Assembly (NCBI GenBank): GCA_016928775.1 | Contig: JAFGKD010000033.1 | Location: 124,001 to 188,000 of the forward strand | DNA length: 64,000 nucleotides | DNA from: Candidatus Zhuqueibacterota bacterium | GTDB taxonomy: Bacteria > Zhuqueibacterota > Zhuqueibacteria > Residuimicrobiales > Krinioviventaceae | Direction: 5' to 3' | Shown here: in pieces, positions 7,965 to 17,031 of the stretch | Position numbering within the stretch: the stretch's first letter is position 1 | How the letters are laid out: each line of letters begins with the position of its first letter | The notes under the pieces: generated by a model | Told to the model about the DNA's origin: nothing | Seen by the model: the letters and a program-made list of their open reading frames with translations, nothing else | Databases searched by the model: none | Translations under genes and position numbers: made by a program

Positions 7965-9065
7965 TCATGCACAACGTACAAAATTTTTTCCGGCCAATTG
8001 CTGCACGATATTTTTCAATTCCAACGACAACAGAATCCCCAGCACGTGCGAGATTGATAGCTGAGTCTCGCGGGCGATCGTATCAATATGTTTCGGCTCG
8101 TTGGTCAAAATATGATATACTTTTGCTTCTCGCGAGGAGAGCTCAAGCGGAGGAGAAGACGGCACGCTTTTCAAGCTGCTTTCGGAGCTGTGCCCCAATT
8201 CTTCCAGGATATCATCAACAGTCAAAACCAGTTTGGCACCTTGCTGGATTAAACAATTACCTCCGTAACTTTTCGCATTATTAATGTTGCCGGGCAGGGC
8301 AAAAACCTCTCGATTCTGCTCCAGAGCAAAATCGGCAGTGATAAGCGCACCACTTTTTGGACCCGCTTCCACAACCAACACACCGGCAGATAATCCGGAG
8401 ATAATTCGATTGCGACGAGGAAAATGCGGGGCGTCCGGTTTGGCGCCCATCGGAAATTCGCTGAGCACAAGACCACATTCACATATTTCTTTGGCCAGGG
8501 ACTTGTTTTCCTCAGGGTATATTTGATCCACGCCAGAGCCGAGCACGGCAATGGTGCCGCCTTTTGATTGCACCACAGCTCGATGCGCTATCGTATCAAT
8601 CCCTCTTGCCAGGCCACTCACCACAACGATATTTCGAGCGGACAATTCACGTGCGAATCGATCAGCCATCAACTTGCCATACGTACTCGGCATCCTCGTC
8701 CCAACAATCGCAATGCTTTGCAAAACAAATAGTTCTTTTTTCCCTTGGGCATAAAGAAGAAGAGGGGGGTCATTGACTTGTTTTAGCAACTGCGGATATG
8801 TTTCATCCCAATATGTTAAAATATCAGCTTTATAATTCCGGGCTTTACGTATTTGATCATGTACAAATTGGGCATCGCCACCCGTTTTGATTTGTGCGGC
8901 CAATACCTTGTCGATGCCATCAACTTGAACCAACTCTCTCACCGATGCCCTGAATACATCTTCTGGCGTATTAAAGCGGGCGATCAACTTTTTTATCCGG
9001 CGTGAGCCAAGACGAGAGACCGTGCATAATCGAAGTAACGCCTCAAAATCCATGTGCAGTGGCAT
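7965..9065 (-). CDS. dprA: DNA processing protein DprA (Smf)
   Basis: DprA binds incoming single-stranded DNA during natural transformation and loads RecA. The 366 residues contain an N-terminal helical region with a helix-hairpin-helix-like stretch (VDGIDKVLAAQI), then the Rossmann-like core with IAIVGTR, VVSGLARGIDTIAH and FPRRNRIISGLS. A C-terminal winged-helix-like segment (EAKVYHILTNEPKHIDTIAR) completes the long form of the family. The start at 9065 has a strong RBS, GGGGAGG, five bases upstream. It lies between obgE and the tRNA-Ser pair. A ComEA-like protein and pseudopilin elsewhere in the window fit a competence function. Confidence 0.95.
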   Translation of the reverse strand: MPLHMDFEALLRLCTVSRLGSRRIKKLIARFNTPEDVFRASVRELVQVDGIDKVLAAQIKTGGDAQFVHDQIRKARNYKADILTYWDETYPQLLKQVNDPPLLLYAQGKKELFVLQSIAIVGTRMPSTYGKLMADRFARELSARNIVVVSGLARGIDTIAHRAVVQSKGGTIAVLGSGVDQIYPEENKSLAKEICECGLVLSEFPMGAKPDAPHFPRRNRIISGLSAGVLVVEAGPKSGALITADFALEQNREVFALPGNINNAKSYGGNCLIQQGAKLVLTVDDILEELGHSSESSLKSVPSSPPLELSSREAKVYHILTNEPKHIDTIARETQLSISHVLGILLSLELKNIVQQLAGKNFVRCA

Positions 9066-9092
9066 ACCATCCTCCCCTTTTTATTTGCTAAA

Positions 9093-10076
9093 TCAATTGA
9101 CTGACTGAAGAGTCTTCCAGATCATCTCAAGCAATGGTTTTAAATTATCCCCGCGTACTGCAGAAATGAATATCTCGTGTTCACCCGGTGCCGACTTTCC
9201 ATGCAAAAACGTACAAGAGCCGGATATAAGATCAGCTTTGGTGTAGGCGATGATATATGGCTTTTGCACGATTTTCGCATCATATGATTGCAGTTCCTTT
9301 ATAAGAGAGATATAATCGTGGTCAATATTCTCGGAAGTAATATCTAATAGTATAAGCAAAATTTTTGTACGTTCGATATGACGCAAAAACTGATATCCCA
9401 ATCCCTTGCCATGATGCGCACCTTCGATGAGACCTGGAATATCCGCTGCCACAAAAGTTCGATACTCATCCAGTTTGACAATACCCAGGTTGGGGGTGAG
9501 TGTGGTAAAAGGGTAGTCGGCGATTTTGGGAGTTGCCGAAGAAATTCGAGACAGCAGGGTTGATTTTCCGGCATTGGGACAGCCCACAAATCCCACATCA
9601 GCGATGAGCTTGAGCTCAAGCGCTATATCTCGTTCTTCGCCGGGCAGTCCGGGCTCATAATTTCGCGGGGCCTGATTGGTTGCCGACGCGAAACGGGCAT
9701 TACCGCGCCCGCCTTTTCCGCCGCGCGCAACAGTTTCACGTTGTCCGTGCAGAATGAGGTCAGCTAAAACTACACCGGTTGCTTCATCTTTGATCAGCGT
9801 ACCGACCGGCATTCTGATCACGATATCCTGGCCATTTTTGCCGGTTTTTTTAGCGCTTTGACCATGTCCGCCTCGTTTCGCTTTATATATCAAGTTGTAG
9901 CGAAAATCCATGAGGGTGTGCATATGCTCGTCGGCAATCACAAGAATATCGCCTCCCTTGCCCCCATCACCACCGGATGGTCCACCTTTGGGAACGTATT
10001 TTTCACGTCGAAAAGCAACACATCCGTCGCCGCCGGCGCCGGCTTTTATATGTATTTTTGCATGATCAACAAACAA
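9093..10076 (-). CDS. obgE: Obg-family GTPase (CgtA)
   Basis: Essential GTPase involved in 50S ribosome assembly and stress signalling. The N-terminal Obg fold is glycine-rich (AGAGGDGCVAFRREK, GGKGGRGNARF). The G domain has FVGCPNAGKSTLL (G1), DIPGLIEGA (G3) and YTKAD (G4). I place the start at the TTG at 10076, giving 327 residues beginning (M)FVDHAKIHIKAG, the usual family start. A longer frame from a GTG at 10106 would begin inside a terminator hairpin. It ends soon after the G domain, so the optional C-terminal OCT domain is absent. Confidence 0.95.
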   Translation of the reverse strand: MFVDHAKIHIKAGAGGDGCVAFRREKYVPKGGPSGGDGGKGGDILVIADEHMHTLMDFRYNLIYKAKRGGHGQSAKKTGKNGQDIVIRMPVGTLIKDEATGVVLADLILHGQRETVARGGKGGRGNARFASATNQAPRNYEPGLPGEERDIALELKLIADVGFVGCPNAGKSTLLSRISSATPKIADYPFTTLTPNLGIVKLDEYRTFVAADIPGLIEGAHHGKGLGYQFLRHIERTKILLILLDITSENIDHDYISLIKELQSYDAKIVQKPYIIAYTKADLISGSCTFLHGKSAPGEHEIFISAVRGDNLKPLLEMIWKTLQSVN

Positions 10077-10091
10077 ATGCTTCTCGTCTAT

Positions 10092-10132
10092 TAAAAAAAG
10101 AAACACCGAACGCCACTCGCATGGGTTCGGTG
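10092..10132 (-). terminator. Intrinsic terminator at the end of the partner-switch operon
   Basis: CACCGAAC (10104-10111) and GTTCGGTG (10125-10132) form an 8-base-pair stem. On the minus strand the stem is followed by TTTCTTTTTTT (10103-10093). It ends the five-gene operon whose last gene is the STAS protein, and lies only 16 bases before the obgE start. Confidence 0.88.
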
Positions 10133-10165
10133 CATAAATATTCGAGGATCACAAGAGCTTGGGTA

Positions 10166-10819
10166 CTATGATTTCTGTGCAAAGGAGAGTCTTTTGCTTT
10201 TCGAGTCCAGATCAAGCTGCTTCAAAAGTCTGCGCATGCCAAACCACCCCACTCGTTGATTTCCAAATCGTGGTGTATTTAATTGACGAGCGATCTGAAT
10301 CGTGCCGGCTTGCGGCATTTCCTGGATGATCTTTTTCACCTTTTCTTCCAACGAATCGGGTTGAGCTGAGCTCTCACCGATGTCAAAAGTTTTCGCTTTT
10401 CGCTCCTGGGACGGGATGGAACCGGATCGTACCGGTTCCTGAACCGACGGCGTTGATGGCGCGAACATGCCAGTCACCTCAAAATCTTTGAACGCATCCT
10501 GAAGAGAATCAAATGCTTTGAGAATATAATGAAACTCTAACAATTCGAATACTTCATAAACTTCAGGTATCATACCGACGAGTTTCAAATCGCCGCCTTT
10601 TTCGCGGATCCCTTTAATTTCGCTGATAAAAATGCCCCATCCGGCGCTGCTGACATAGTCGACATTGCCCAGGTCAATCACGATATTATATGAACCTTGA
10701 TCAAGCAGTTTGGTGAGGTGGTGCTCCAACTCTGAAGAAGTAGTTGTATCAATATACCCACCGACCTTGATGACCGAAATACTATTATTACTTTCGACTT
10801 TTAATTGAATTCCTTCCAT
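10166..10819 (-). CDS. STAS anti-anti-sigma factor fused to a helix-turn-helix-like tail
   Basis: The first 110 or so of 217 residues form a STAS domain of the SpoIIAA/RsbV type. The phosphorylatable serine is Ser57 or Ser58 in NVDYVSSAGWGIF. Such proteins bind an anti-sigma kinase when unphosphorylated. A proline- and serine-rich linker (about 117-150) leads to a C-terminal domain (156-203, EEKVKKIIQEMPQAGTIQIA...LNTPRFG) that looks helix-turn-helix-like. Nearly the same pattern (EEKNKIFDVIRRFPEYGAKRIA...LNTERYE) occurs in the phosphatase protein encoded just upstream. The RBS is GGAGAGGGAA. It is the last gene of its operon, 98 bases after the previous stop. It is presumably the substrate of the kinase and phosphatase domains of its neighbour. 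Confidence 0.85.
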   Translation of the reverse strand: MEGIQLKVESNNSISVIKVGGYIDTTTSSELEHHLTKLLDQGSYNIVIDLGNVDYVSSAGWGIFISEIKGIREKGGDLKLVGMIPEVYEVFELLEFHYILKAFDSLQDAFKDFEVTGMFAPSTPSVQEPVRSGSIPSQERKAKTFDIGESSAQPDSLEEKVKKIIQEMPQAGTIQIARQLNTPRFGNQRVGWFGMRRLLKQLDLDSKSKRLSFAQKS

Positions 10820-10917
10820 TTCCCTCTCCGACTTGTTTCTCTAGGAGATAACTGTTATCTATCGTGACAGGATTTAAAATAGCACGTTTGTCACAATAGT
10901 CATATTATAGCAATTTT

Positions 10918-13900
10918 TTAATACTTTTCCAAAAACGTTTTTGCTCGTTGAATGCTCAGTCTGACGTCCATTCTGTCTGGCGTCAGATTGAGGAGGCGCT
11001 CCCAATGATAAATTGCCTTTTCCAGCTCGCCCTGTTTTGCGTAGGCGATTGCCAGATTTTCGCATGCTTTTTCGTTCATCGGGTCCAGATCAATGACTCG
11101 CTCATATTCGCTGGATGCTTTTTCAAACCTTTTCTCTCTGAAATAAGCATTACCCAACAGAGAATGGGCCCGATGATCATGCGGAAATCGTTCCGCCAGA
11201 TTTTCAAGTTTCTCGATGGCATCATCAAAATATGATTTACTATAGAGTTGCAGCGCTTCTTTCAACTCGGTCTCGATGATGTCATTTTCTTCCTTGTCGC
11301 TCGCGGAGCCGTTTTGCAATAGCTGATGGATTTTTCCATCATTTGACAAGGCGTCTTTGATCAGCTCGTCGAACTCATCATCATGCTGACCAAAAAATTC
11401 TTCGTCGTCGTTTGATACGGAAACCAGTCGATCCAGAGAAAGATTTTCATCAATCTCTTCTTTGGCGCCATTGTTGTTCAAATCAAAGTCAAGAGCATGA
11501 TCTGCCAAAGTATTTTGGTCGTCAGCAAAGTCGTTCTCCGGCTCCAGGAGCTGTTGACTGATTTCGTGATCCAGATCTCCGTCATTTCCGATAAGGCCGT
11601 GTTCATCTTCAAGTTCCAAAAATTCCTCAAATGGATCTGTAAAGTCATGGCCATCAGAGAGAATATCTTCACCTTGCCTGCCATTATTGCCATTATTGTT
11701 TGCTTCTTCGGACGATTCTGCGGCTAAAAAGCTAAAGAGGTCATCATCCTCAAAATTATCTTGAGAAAATGTTGTGTCGACAGCAAAATCATTCAGCTCT
11801 TCATTCAGGTCAAATATCTCTTGATCATCTGCCGAGGAATTGTCATCTGAAATTGACTCTTCTTCAAAGATTGGCTCTTCAGTATCATCGGCCAAATCTT
11901 TATCCTGGCTATCTGCTTCTGAAAGAGCAAAGTCAAAATCAAAGCCAAATTCATCATATTCATCTTCTTGATAATTCGAGAGCATTTCCAAATCATTTTG
12001 TTCCTGAGACAGCGTACCCTCAATTTGATTTATTTCGTCGGTCGAGTCGAAATCGTCATCGTCGTATTCTTTTAATTTGTCATCAGAAACAACGGTCAAA
12101 CCATCGTTTTCAAATGCCGCATCGATTTCTTCGTGAAAGATTTCTTCTTCATCGGTTGTGCCGGAAAACGCTTCATCCTCGACAAATCCAAAAAGGGAAT
12201 CAAAATCCTCTTCCTCCTCTTCGAGTTCCTTCAGTTGATCCTCTTCCGGTGGCGCGACAGTCTCGGCCTCTTCATCCTTCAAATCCTCTTCCTGCGAACG
12301 CTTGTCAAATATATCTTCCAGCGGCGCGGTCAATAAAACCGTCTTGTCCATAGCGTAAACATTTGGCACCACCGGTTCTTCAGGCTCAGGTTCTGTTTGA
12401 TCCATATCCTCTTCCACGGTCGGACTCTCCTGGGCTGGTGGTTCTTCCATTTCTGCTACCTCTTCAACCGGAGGTTCTTCATCCTCTTCGGGCTCTTCAA
12501 ATTGCGTACGATTCATGATGATTTTACCGTCGATTGTCATCATGGGTGTTCCTGGTGGCTTGATGCGTTTCTTTTTCCCGCCTCGCTCAACAAAGGCAAC
12601 GCGTAGCTCGCGCGTATTCAGGCGCGAACGCACAAGTTCTTCATATATTCGTGATACCGGTATTTCAGTGAATTCATATCGCTCTGTATTGAGCTCGTCG
12701 GCAATTCGTTTGGCGCCATATTCGGGGAATCGACGAATGACATCAAAGATTTTATTTTTCTCCTCGATGCTGAGGTGCTTGGCCTCGATCTGATCCATAT
12801 CGGCGCTGGCCGTAAAGCTCCCGACGCCGACGCTATCAAATTTTTCTTTATACTTTTGATAATAAGAATAAGTGGAAATACCCGCATCGCGACACGCCTC
12901 TTTAATGCCAACGCCCTCCATGATGAGCTCATAGGCATGTACAGCACGATTGTATTCCACTCTTTCAGCAGACATTTTTTCCTTGATCGCTACCAGTGTG
13001 ATGTCATCGCTTTGTTCGCTACCTTCAGTAAAGGTGTTCATTTCTTTTTTCAGGCTTTCGACAAAATCCTCGGCCTTTTGTTTGCCGCACTCGCGGATCA
13101 TACGCAGGAAACGTTCCTCACCAAACAGCTTTCGCTTGGGATTCATGGCTTCCGTGACACCATCCGTATACACCAAAAGAATATCGTCTTCAGCCAAGGC
13201 AATAGTATCCGATTGAATGGATTTTCGGAACAAATCTTTATCCGGCAACGAAATACCAATTGGAAAACCACGCGGATTTAAATAATATGTCTTGTTCTTG
13301 CTTGGTCGATGCAGAATCATCGGATTATGACCGGCGCTGGCAAAATTGAGCCGTCGCCGCTTTGAATCTATAATCACATAAAACAGCGTGACAAACATAC
13401 CTTTTTTAATATCATCCACGACAAACTCGTTCACCTTGGCCAATACCTCGGCGGCATCTTTGACACCGCGCGCCTCGGAGCGCAACGCCGTCCTGATCAT
13501 GGTCATGACAAAAGCACCAGGAACGCCCTTTCCCGAGACATCAGCCACAGCAACACCCAGGGTATCTTTATCGACCTCGACAAAATCATAAAAATCACCG
13601 CCAACATCTTTGGCGGCGGCGTAAAACGAGGAGATATCGTATCCTTCCACCTCGGGAAATTCGGCGGGCAGCAATGTTTGTTGAATTTGTTTGGCAATGT
13701 GCATCTCTTGCTGCAAACGCTCTTGTTCGGCCAGATCGACCTGCGACCGCTTGAGTTGTGCTGTGACATCATGAAATGCCTGGGCGATGGCGCCAATTTC
13801 TGTTGACGAATCGATATCCATTTCCTCGGCAACTCCGGGTTCACTCAGACGCTTCACCCACTTTTGCAGTCGCTTGAACGGTGTCATCATCACATAGATC

Positions 13901-15006
13901 AACAGAAAAAGACTGGCGGAAACAATAAGCCAAATCAGCAGCAATTCTCCAATGAATCCCCGCGCATATCTGCTGATATCACGTTCAATCAATTCATAAT
14001 CGATGCGAAAATGCGTATCGGCCAGTTTTGTTTTGTCGTCATCCAAAATCGGCCAAACGATATCAACGATCCTGTCGCCGCTTTCATCGTCGAACAGATA
14101 AACACTCGAGTCATCGAACTCCTCGAGCATTTTTGCATCGTCAGGCACATAAACCTGAGTGCTATCCAGCCAGATTCGTTCAGCTTTTGTCGAATCCGAG
14201 CTGGCAATCAACAGCTTTCGATTATTCGTAATGATTATCTCGCTGGAGATATCACCATATTCTTCCGAGTCTTGTAAATCTTTGATACCATCAAGCGCAC
14301 CGTCAATGATGCCCAGCTCCTTGCTGCCCATTTCTTTGAATGCGTAATAAACATCCGGCTCGATGGCCTGGGATTTCCAGTAATGGATGATATAATCTTC
14401 CAACGTTTCGCACGCCAGCCTTCCCGCGCTTATATAATCATTCAAGACCTGCTGTTTTTGGGTGGCAAAAATAAAAAAAGCAATCGCTACAAAAATCGTT
14501 GTAAAAATGGCCAGGGAGAACAGCCAGTAGCGCATTTTGAGGGAGAGTGGAATCGAGGTGATGGAGATTTTTTTCTTTTTCTCCTCATCGCGATTTTTGA
14601 CCATCCACAGTTCATTGCCTTCTTCTGATTTGCGATATTCAATTTTATCCAAAAGGCGGCGCATGATAAAAATGCCCAGACCGCCTTTTTTGCCAATTTC
14701 AACATAACGCTGTAAATCCGGGCTATTAACCTGGCGGGGATCAAAATATTTCCCCTGGTCAATGAGCACCATGGTCAAACTATCCTTTTTGGCCATGACC
14801 CGAAGCGTCACATCTCCATCCCAATCTCGATAGGCATGCTTTATGATATTGGTCGCTGCTTCGTCAATGGAGAGCTTGAAAGCATTGATAATTCTTTCGG
14901 AAAAGCCGTACTTTTTCCCCACACGCGTAACAAAATCGCGCAACTCTCCCAGGTACTCGACGCGTCCCGGGACTCGGAGCTCTTCCTTTGCTACGGTTTT
15001 AAACAA
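10918..15006 (-). CDS. RsbW-sensor-RsbU fusion with HTH-like segments, acidic region and TPRs
   Basis: A single 1362-residue protein. Residues 1-137 are an RsbW/SpoIIAB-like HATPase (SIDEAATNIIKHAY, DQG, GGLGIFIMRRLLD). A membrane helix lies at 158-181, an extracytoplasmic sensor at 182-350, a second helix at 351-373 and a HAMP-like linker at 374-426. A coiled coil leads to a SpoIIE-type PP2C phosphatase at 453-675 (DVGGDFYDF, ADVSGKGVPGAF, YTDGVTEA, SDDITLV metal-binding motifs). Two helix-turn-helix-like segments follow (682-726 and 745-808). About 825-1235 is highly acidic and low complexity. TPRs fill 1245-1362. Thus kinase and phosphatase of a partner-switching module sit in one polypeptide. 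The start codon is TTG at 15006, with AAGGAAA upstream. The downstream STAS protein is its likely partner. Confidence 0.88.
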   Translation of the reverse strand: MFKTVAKEELRVPGRVEYLGELRDFVTRVGKKYGFSERIINAFKLSIDEAATNIIKHAYRDWDGDVTLRVMAKKDSLTMVLIDQGKYFDPRQVNSPDLQRYVEIGKKGGLGIFIMRRLLDKIEYRKSEEGNELWMVKNRDEEKKKKISITSIPLSLKMRYWLFSLAIFTTIFVAIAFFIFATQKQQVLNDYISAGRLACETLEDYIIHYWKSQAIEPDVYYAFKEMGSKELGIIDGALDGIKDLQDSEEYGDISSEIIITNNRKLLIASSDSTKAERIWLDSTQVYVPDDAKMLEEFDDSSVYLFDDESGDRIVDIVWPILDDDKTKLADTHFRIDYELIERDISRYARGFIGELLLIWLIVSASLFLLIYVMMTPFKRLQKWVKRLSEPGVAEEMDIDSSTEIGAIAQAFHDVTAQLKRSQVDLAEQERLQQEMHIAKQIQQTLLPAEFPEVEGYDISSFYAAAKDVGGDFYDFVEVDKDTLGVAVADVSGKGVPGAFVMTMIRTALRSEARGVKDAAEVLAKVNEFVVDDIKKGMFVTLFYVIIDSKRRRLNFASAGHNPMILHRPSKNKTYYLNPRGFPIGISLPDKDLFRKSIQSDTIALAEDDILLVYTDGVTEAMNPKRKLFGEERFLRMIRECGKQKAEDFVESLKKEMNTFTEGSEQSDDITLVAIKEKMSAERVEYNRAVHAYELIMEGVGIKEACRDAGISTYSYYQKYKEKFDSVGVGSFTASADMDQIEAKHLSIEEKNKIFDVIRRFPEYGAKRIADELNTERYEFTEIPVSRIYEELVRSRLNTRELRVAFVERGGKKKRIKPPGTPMMTIDGKIIMNRTQFEEPEEDEEPPVEEVAEMEEPPAQESPTVEEDMDQTEPEPEEPVVPNVYAMDKTVLLTAPLEDIFDKRSQEEDLKDEEAETVAPPEEDQLKELEEEEEDFDSLFGFVEDEAFSGTTDEEEIFHEEIDAAFENDGLTVVSDDKLKEYDDDDFDSTDEINQIEGTLSQEQNDLEMLSNYQEDEYDEFGFDFDFALSEADSQDKDLADDTEEPIFEEESISDDNSSADDQEIFDLNEELNDFAVDTTFSQDNFEDDDLFSFLAAESSEEANNNGNNGRQGEDILSDGHDFTDPFEEFLELEDEHGLIGNDGDLDHEISQQLLEPENDFADDQNTLADHALDFDLNNNGAKEEIDENLSLDRLVSVSNDDEEFFGQHDDEFDELIKDALSNDGKIHQLLQNGSASDKEENDIIETELKEALQLYSKSYFDDAIEKLENLAERFPHDHRAHSLLGNAYFREKRFEKASSEYERVIDLDPMNEKACENLAIAYAKQGELEKAIYHWERLLNLTPDRMDVRLSIQRAKTFLEKY

Positions 15007-15021
15007 TTACCAGATTTCCTT

Positions 15022-17031
15022 TTAATTTGTTTCTGACGGTATGTTCGCCCTTCTCTTTTGGTTGCGCGCATAATCCAAGGCATTCAATATGGTTTTATTA
15101 AGGGGTTGTTTGTCCAAAGCTTGTTCATAGTACTTTATAGCCTCATCAAACTTTTCGTCACGAAACGCTCTCACACCCATTGTATAAATGCGGGCAACTT
15201 CCGGTGTCATCTCCATTTGCCGAGCATTGGCGCGTGCATGCGCTTCTTTATACTTTCGTTGCAACTCTGCATTATTGGGCTTTGACCGCAATGCTTGCTG
15301 ATATAATTCCGCCGCTTCCTCCCACTGACGGCTGTTTTCATAATCGACCGCACGACGTATCAAATTTTGGAAGCTGAGTTGGTTGTCCAGCAAATTAATA
15401 CGTCCCTGAATAAAAGATTCAACCTCTTCTATTCCGCTGGCCAACGGTAACGCGTCATTATAGTATTTCAGTGCATCAAACGTTCTATTATTTTTATACA
15501 AATCATTCGCTGTTGATAATAGATCATTAATTTTATTTCGCAGATCATCATCGGCCATTTTTCGCAAATCAAGCACCGCCTTGTCATTTGGATCATACTG
15601 CAAGGCACGATCGCATTCGACAATGGCTTCTCGATATTGTTCATCTTCCCAAAACGCCATCGCCTTGTCATAGTGCTCGCGAATCAATTGCTGCTGCTGC
15701 TGAATTTCCAATTCCTGTTTGGTTTTGGCGATTTCATTTTCAAGGGCCAGTTGTTGTTGTCGTTTAATGGCTTCGTCAATCTGGGCAGCCAGATCGCGAG
15801 CTTGCTGAAAATCAAGGTCACCATTTGACCCATCATCCAACACCAAAACGCGATTGATAGCACTAAAGGCACGCGGATAATCGGCCTTTTCAAAATATTC
15901 GCGCGCCTGGGCCATACCGGTGTAAAAAATATTGCGTCGCTCTTCTTCTCTGCTCTTTCTGGCCTCTTCCTGGATGCGCTCCAATTCTCGCGCCTCACGA
16001 TCCGTAATTTTTTGCTCGCGCGTCTTGCCGATATTCGCGGAAACAGAAATTCTGTGACTGCCCTCAAAAAACATATCCACGCCGCTCCAGTATGAATAAT
16101 CTAACTGAAAACCGAGGTAGCGAATTCCCGCGCCATAGGTCATTCCATAACCATCCGCATAACTGCCGCGTTTGTTATAGCCAACTCGAAGCATGAATAT
16201 CTCTTTAAAGCCAAATTCTCCGCCAAAGTGCAGGTAATTGGGGACATACTTGGCTTCGGTATTATCCGATTCAAAAGCGAACAAAAAATGACTTGTACCA
16301 TTACCAATATAGAATTTTCTAGATAATCCGAAACGAAAATTTCGCGGCGAATACTCTTTTTTATCGGATAATTGCACTGATCGTTGAATAACATTCTGAT
16401 AATTAAAGCCGATCAGCCAATTTCGTAATAAGGCCCTCGAAAAAGGAGATGAAAAAATGAGACCAAAATCACCGCCGACAGCAGATTCCGAGTAGGAGCC
16501 CAGGCTACCGCTCAATTCATCAAAATAGCCAGGGGTGTTGAGGTGCTCGATTTTGGCGGTCGCACCAATAGATAGCCACTTGAATAAATATTTGCCATAA
16601 CCGACCATATACAAAGTACGACTGTAATCCTGACTGCCAAGATAAGAAGCATCTCGCGCCCGATTCGGGATATCACTCAAGGCCAGACGCAGAACGCCCG
16701 CGGCAAAACTGCCGAATGAAATTGTCGGATAGACATAAGACAAAAAATCGTATTGGGTGCCGCCGCTCAACCCGGTATGATAAAAACCGATGCTCATGGC
16801 TTTAACATTTTCAAGCGTGGCGGGATTCCAGTACAGAGAAAACGGGTCGTCGGCAGCCGTGACATAAGCGCCACCAAGCGCCATGGCCCTGGCGCCGACC
16901 GGATAGTCAAATATATCCGTTGTGCCGCCATACTCGTTCGTCGCCCCGCCCGATTGGCCAAAGCCGTTTGTCGCCAAGACACACAACAGGACCATGTCTA
17001 AAAAGTATAGTACAACTTTATGCTTTTTCAT
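15022..17031 (-). CDS. PorV/PorQ-like outer-membrane barrel fused to TPR repeats
   Basis: A protein of 669 residues with a signal peptide (about 1-25, ending NGFGQ). Residues 30-345 are beta-rich and begin with GARAMALGGAYVTAADDPFSLYWNP, the signature of the PorV/PorQ (UPF0164) barrel family found with type IX secretion systems. A charged Q/E/R-rich coiled coil follows (about 350-400 and 430-460), then TPR-like units up to residue 660 (for example REHYDKAMAFWEDEQYREAIVECDRAL and EKFDEAIKYYEQAL). The TPR half would sit in the periplasm. The start codon directly abuts the stop of the giant gene upstream, and the stop lies 15 bases before the sensor-phosphatase gene, so the genes are translationally linked. 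Confidence 0.85.
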   Translation of the reverse strand: MKKHKVVLYFLDMVLLCVLATNGFGQSGGATNEYGGTTDIFDYPVGARAMALGGAYVTAADDPFSLYWNPATLENVKAMSIGFYHTGLSGGTQYDFLSYVYPTISFGSFAAGVLRLALSDIPNRARDASYLGSQDYSRTLYMVGYGKYLFKWLSIGATAKIEHLNTPGYFDELSGSLGSYSESAVGGDFGLIFSSPFSRALLRNWLIGFNYQNVIQRSVQLSDKKEYSPRNFRFGLSRKFYIGNGTSHFLFAFESDNTEAKYVPNYLHFGGEFGFKEIFMLRVGYNKRGSYADGYGMTYGAGIRYLGFQLDYSYWSGVDMFFEGSHRISVSANIGKTREQKITDREARELERIQEEARKSREEERRNIFYTGMAQAREYFEKADYPRAFSAINRVLVLDDGSNGDLDFQQARDLAAQIDEAIKRQQQLALENEIAKTKQELEIQQQQQLIREHYDKAMAFWEDEQYREAIVECDRALQYDPNDKAVLDLRKMADDDLRNKINDLLSTANDLYKNNRTFDALKYYNDALPLASGIEEVESFIQGRINLLDNQLSFQNLIRRAVDYENSRQWEEAAELYQQALRSKPNNAELQRKYKEAHARANARQMEMTPEVARIYTMGVRAFRDEKFDEAIKYYEQALDKQPLNKTILNALDYARNQKRRANIPSETN

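Noticed and set aside
10077..10106. GTG start for obgE at 10106
   Set aside because: The codon is part of a terminator hairpin stem; TTG at 10076 gives the conserved FVD start.
10864..10894. GTGACA...TGTCAC inverted repeat between the phosphatase and STAS genes
   Set aside because: Six-base arms with a 19-base loop are too weak to call an operator.
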